This document shows positions 62,111 through 64,000 of a DNA stretch of 64,000 nucleotides, one piece after another. Position numbers and translations under genes: made by a program. The notes below the pieces were generated by a model. It did no database searches and was not told the DNA's origin. It worked only from the letters and a program-made list of their open reading frames with translations. Source of the DNA: Agelaius tricolor (lineage: Eukaryota; Chordata; Aves; Passeriformes; Icteridae); NCBI GenBank assembly GCA_023055355.1, contig JALJCS010000012.1:11072501-11136500 (forward strand), written 5' to 3'. How positions within the stretch are numbered: position 1 is the stretch's first letter; every line of letters starts with the position of its first letter.

Positions 62111-62633
62111 AAAGTTGGTTTGAATCTAAGGGTTTTCACTGTGCACTATAATTTTAGTATGAGTTTCAGGTCAAGGGAGTTAACTGTGAATTGTCTGTTT
62201 AACTGAAGCATTTAAAGTACTTGAGTTGCCCAGGTTCTTTCCTCTCTGTGTTCCAGAAAGATGATAAGCTCCTGTTTTCCCTGAGGCGGTCAGTTAGCCA
62301 CACAAGTTATGTCTATACAAATAGAGTAACTCAACGTTTTCTGGTTCTAAAAATATGCTGCCTTGTCTATCCCCATCTTCAATTCTTTTTGGATAAATGA
62401 GCTTTAAGATCAGCTGTTTGGGTTTGGTGTTTTTTCCCTTTTCCTAGAGATTATCAAACTTCTGCTATGCACTCACTAAGCTATGCCAGTAGTTTCCTCT
62501 CTCTCTAAGTAAACCTTGCTGAAAACTGTTCCTGAACACCACTTCCTATTCTTAGGAATCCAGTTAATTTCAGATGGTAGAATCATGTAATTTGATGGTT
62601 TTCTCTTGTTACTTCTTGTCTAAATCCACAATG
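62111..62633. other. Non-coding spacer
   Basis: AT-rich; nothing recognisable. Confidence 0.6.
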
Positions 62634-62661
62634 AACATGTAAAAGAACATGTAAAAGAACA
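62634..62661 (+). repeat. 12-bp tandem repeat, 2.3 copies
   Basis: AACATGTAAAAG occurs twice exactly (62634-62645 and 62646-62657), then AACA. Confidence 0.8.
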
Positions 62662-63272
62662 GTTTCCTGTTGAGTTTATTATAAATTCATGCTGATTATT
62701 TGTTGCCAGCACATCCCCTTACCATGCTGAGTCCATGAAACCTGAGGGTAGGATAGGTATTTGCATCCTTTGCACATTTATTTGTCTGGAGTACCAAGTG
62801 CTAGGCACCCAAGCTGCAGACAAGGCTGATACCTCTGGCTCTCCAGCTTCATTTGTGCCTTCTCCAACGAAGCCAACACAAGTAATTCAAGTGGGTTTGA
62901 TCCAAACTCTTACCTGAATGAGTTTTTCCCTCTTTGTTTTTCCAGGGAAACTAAGGAGACTAGAACCCTAATTCAGCCCCAGACAGTGCAATTATTTCTT
63001 TTATACAATTAGGGTGGAACATGATGGAAACTCTCACACCTCTGTCTGTGCTTTTTAACTCAGGGATGTGTTTGCAGTCTCTGTAGATATTCCCAAGGTG
63101 GCCCAAAACTGGCCATTCCAGCAGTCTGAATCCTGACCTTGACAATGCATCCTGAATCAGAATGGCCTTTGTCACTGGCTGACTTAGGGACATTTTCCTC
63201 TTGTTATGTGGCTATTTGAAGATGCAAAGCAGGTTGTTTGGATTGATATTTGTAATTCAAATGCTATTGGTC
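62662..63272. other. Non-coding spacer
   Basis: No gene recognised; short frames only. Confidence 0.55.
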
Positions 63273-63323
63273 ATTCAATCATAGACTTTTGCTACCACTG
63301 GTAGCATAAGTCTATGATTGAAT
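63273..63323. repeat. 51-nt near-perfect palindrome
   Basis: The 25-base arms at 63273-63297 (starting ATTCAATCATAGACTT, ending GCTACCA) and 63299-63323 (starting TGGTAGCATAAG, ending GATTGAAT) are reverse complements with one mismatch (T at 63289 opposite T). A single C (63298) forms the centre. Such a long arm with no loop is highly non-random. It is followed 10 bases later by a second hairpin. It matches no CR1 block, and no gene is adjacent. Confidence 0.95.
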
Positions 63324-63333
63324 AAACTTGGTT

Positions 63334-63389
63334 TATATACTTCCACGCTGTGTTTTTATACATATATGAACACAGCGTGGAAGTATATA
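63334..63389. repeat. Perfect 21-bp hairpin with 14-nt loop
   Basis: The arms 63334-63354 (tatatacttccacgctgtg, then tt) and 63369-63389 (aacacagcgtggaagtat, then ata) are exact reverse complements around the AT-rich loop 63355-63368 (tttatacatatatg). The arms contain CpG (cacgctgtg), uncommon in this region. The size (56 nt, 21-bp stem) is in the range of small-RNA precursor hairpins, though a perfectly matched stem is atypical of animal miRNAs and more like an inverted-repeat scar. Confidence 0.95.
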
Positions 63390-64000
63390 GAGTTGTTAAG
63401 TTTGTAATTTATGGCTGGTTTGCTCCTGCAGCATCATCTATGAACATATTCTTATAAGTCTAACAGTATATTCTAACAATTCAGTTGTATTACCAGGGGT
63501 CAGTTATGCAGTCAATGTCCTGGCTTGGGCCCATAGCTCCATATGTTAAGGCACTTCTTCTCAGAAAAGCTCTGCTTCCCAGTCAGGACTGTAGCCAGAT
63601 CCTTTGTATTGCAATGTCCATCTCTGACTGCACACCCTGTGGTGAGCCTTGCACAGGTGTGCTTTGAGATGCATTTCCACTGATGATATAATTTGGCTTT
63701 GAATTTGTGCAAGCAGCCATTTGTACTTCCTGTTCCTGCTCAGTCAGGTGTGAGATTGCTACATACCTCTCAGGGAGTCTGCTTTTATTTTAGTAACAGC
63801 CTACATTTCCTTATCATCAGCACTCTGTATGTGGCACAACTCAGAAGTAGCTCTTCCACTGAAAAACAGACTTGTAGCTTTACAGATAAAACAGTGACAT
63901 TGATGATTGGAAAAGCTGCTTCAAGCACAGACTCACAAGGCTGCCTCTAGCTCATAGCCATCCTTCCATTGTCAGCCAGTGTGACCCTATTCTTTCATTC
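63390..64000. other. Non-coding spacer to window end
   Basis: AT-rich; only short featureless frames; no recognised repeat. Confidence 0.55.

Noticed and set aside
1..64000. CRISPR array, operon or prophage-like organisation
   Set aside because: There are no regularly spaced direct repeats and no long closely packed ORFs, and CR1 elements place the sequence in a bird or reptile genome.

Overview
This window looks like bird nuclear DNA from a gene desert or a very long intron. It is AT-rich and CpG-poor. The only mobile elements I recognise with confidence are 5'-truncated CR1 LINE fragments, the dominant retroelement of birds; CR1 tails are readable at about 5.3, 33.6, 43.8, 44.7 and 49.8-50.3 kb. 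Reptiles such as turtles and crocodilians also carry CR1, but the low repeat density and absence of SINEs favour a bird. No bacterial, viral or organellar gene organisation is visible.

I find no protein-coding exon that I recognise, and no tRNA, rRNA, snRNA or CRISPR array. Nearly all open frames are short, lack a family signature and have the lengths expected by chance. Two candidates are listed with low confidence. One is an intronless 148-codon frame at 29.8-30.2 kb with a signal-peptide-like start. The other is a compact promoter/mini-intron/short-ORF cassette at 9.15-9.47 kb, possibly an old LTR or other repeat-derived promoter.

Layout: 0-9 kb is AT-rich spacer with A/C-only tracts and one CR1. 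The promoter-like cassette lies at 9.1-9.5 kb. At 11.1 and 14.3 kb there are two copies of an unrecognised dispersed repeat (33 of 34 core bases identical). From 15 to 29 kb there is spacer with simple tracts. The 148-codon frame is near 30 kb and a CR1 near 33.7 kb. An almost spacerless 35-nt palindrome sits at 40.87 kb. Two minus-strand CR1 fragments flank a hairpin at 43.8-45.1 kb. A cluster of inverted and tandem copies of a roughly 28-39 bp unit lies at 48.45-48.72 kb, followed by a pure T41 tract and a plus-strand CR1 reaching back into the RT-domain 3' end. From 50 to 62 kb there is further spacer with a GC-richer patch at 56.4-57.1 kb. At 63.27-63.39 kb two near-perfect hairpins lie 10 bp apart.

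The most distinctive content is structural. Several long, near-perfect short-spacer inverted repeats are not explained by the CR1 elements, and the tandem pair at 63.3 kb is the strongest. They could be footprints of replication template switching, non-autonomous DNA transposon remnants or small-RNA hairpins; the sequence alone does not decide.
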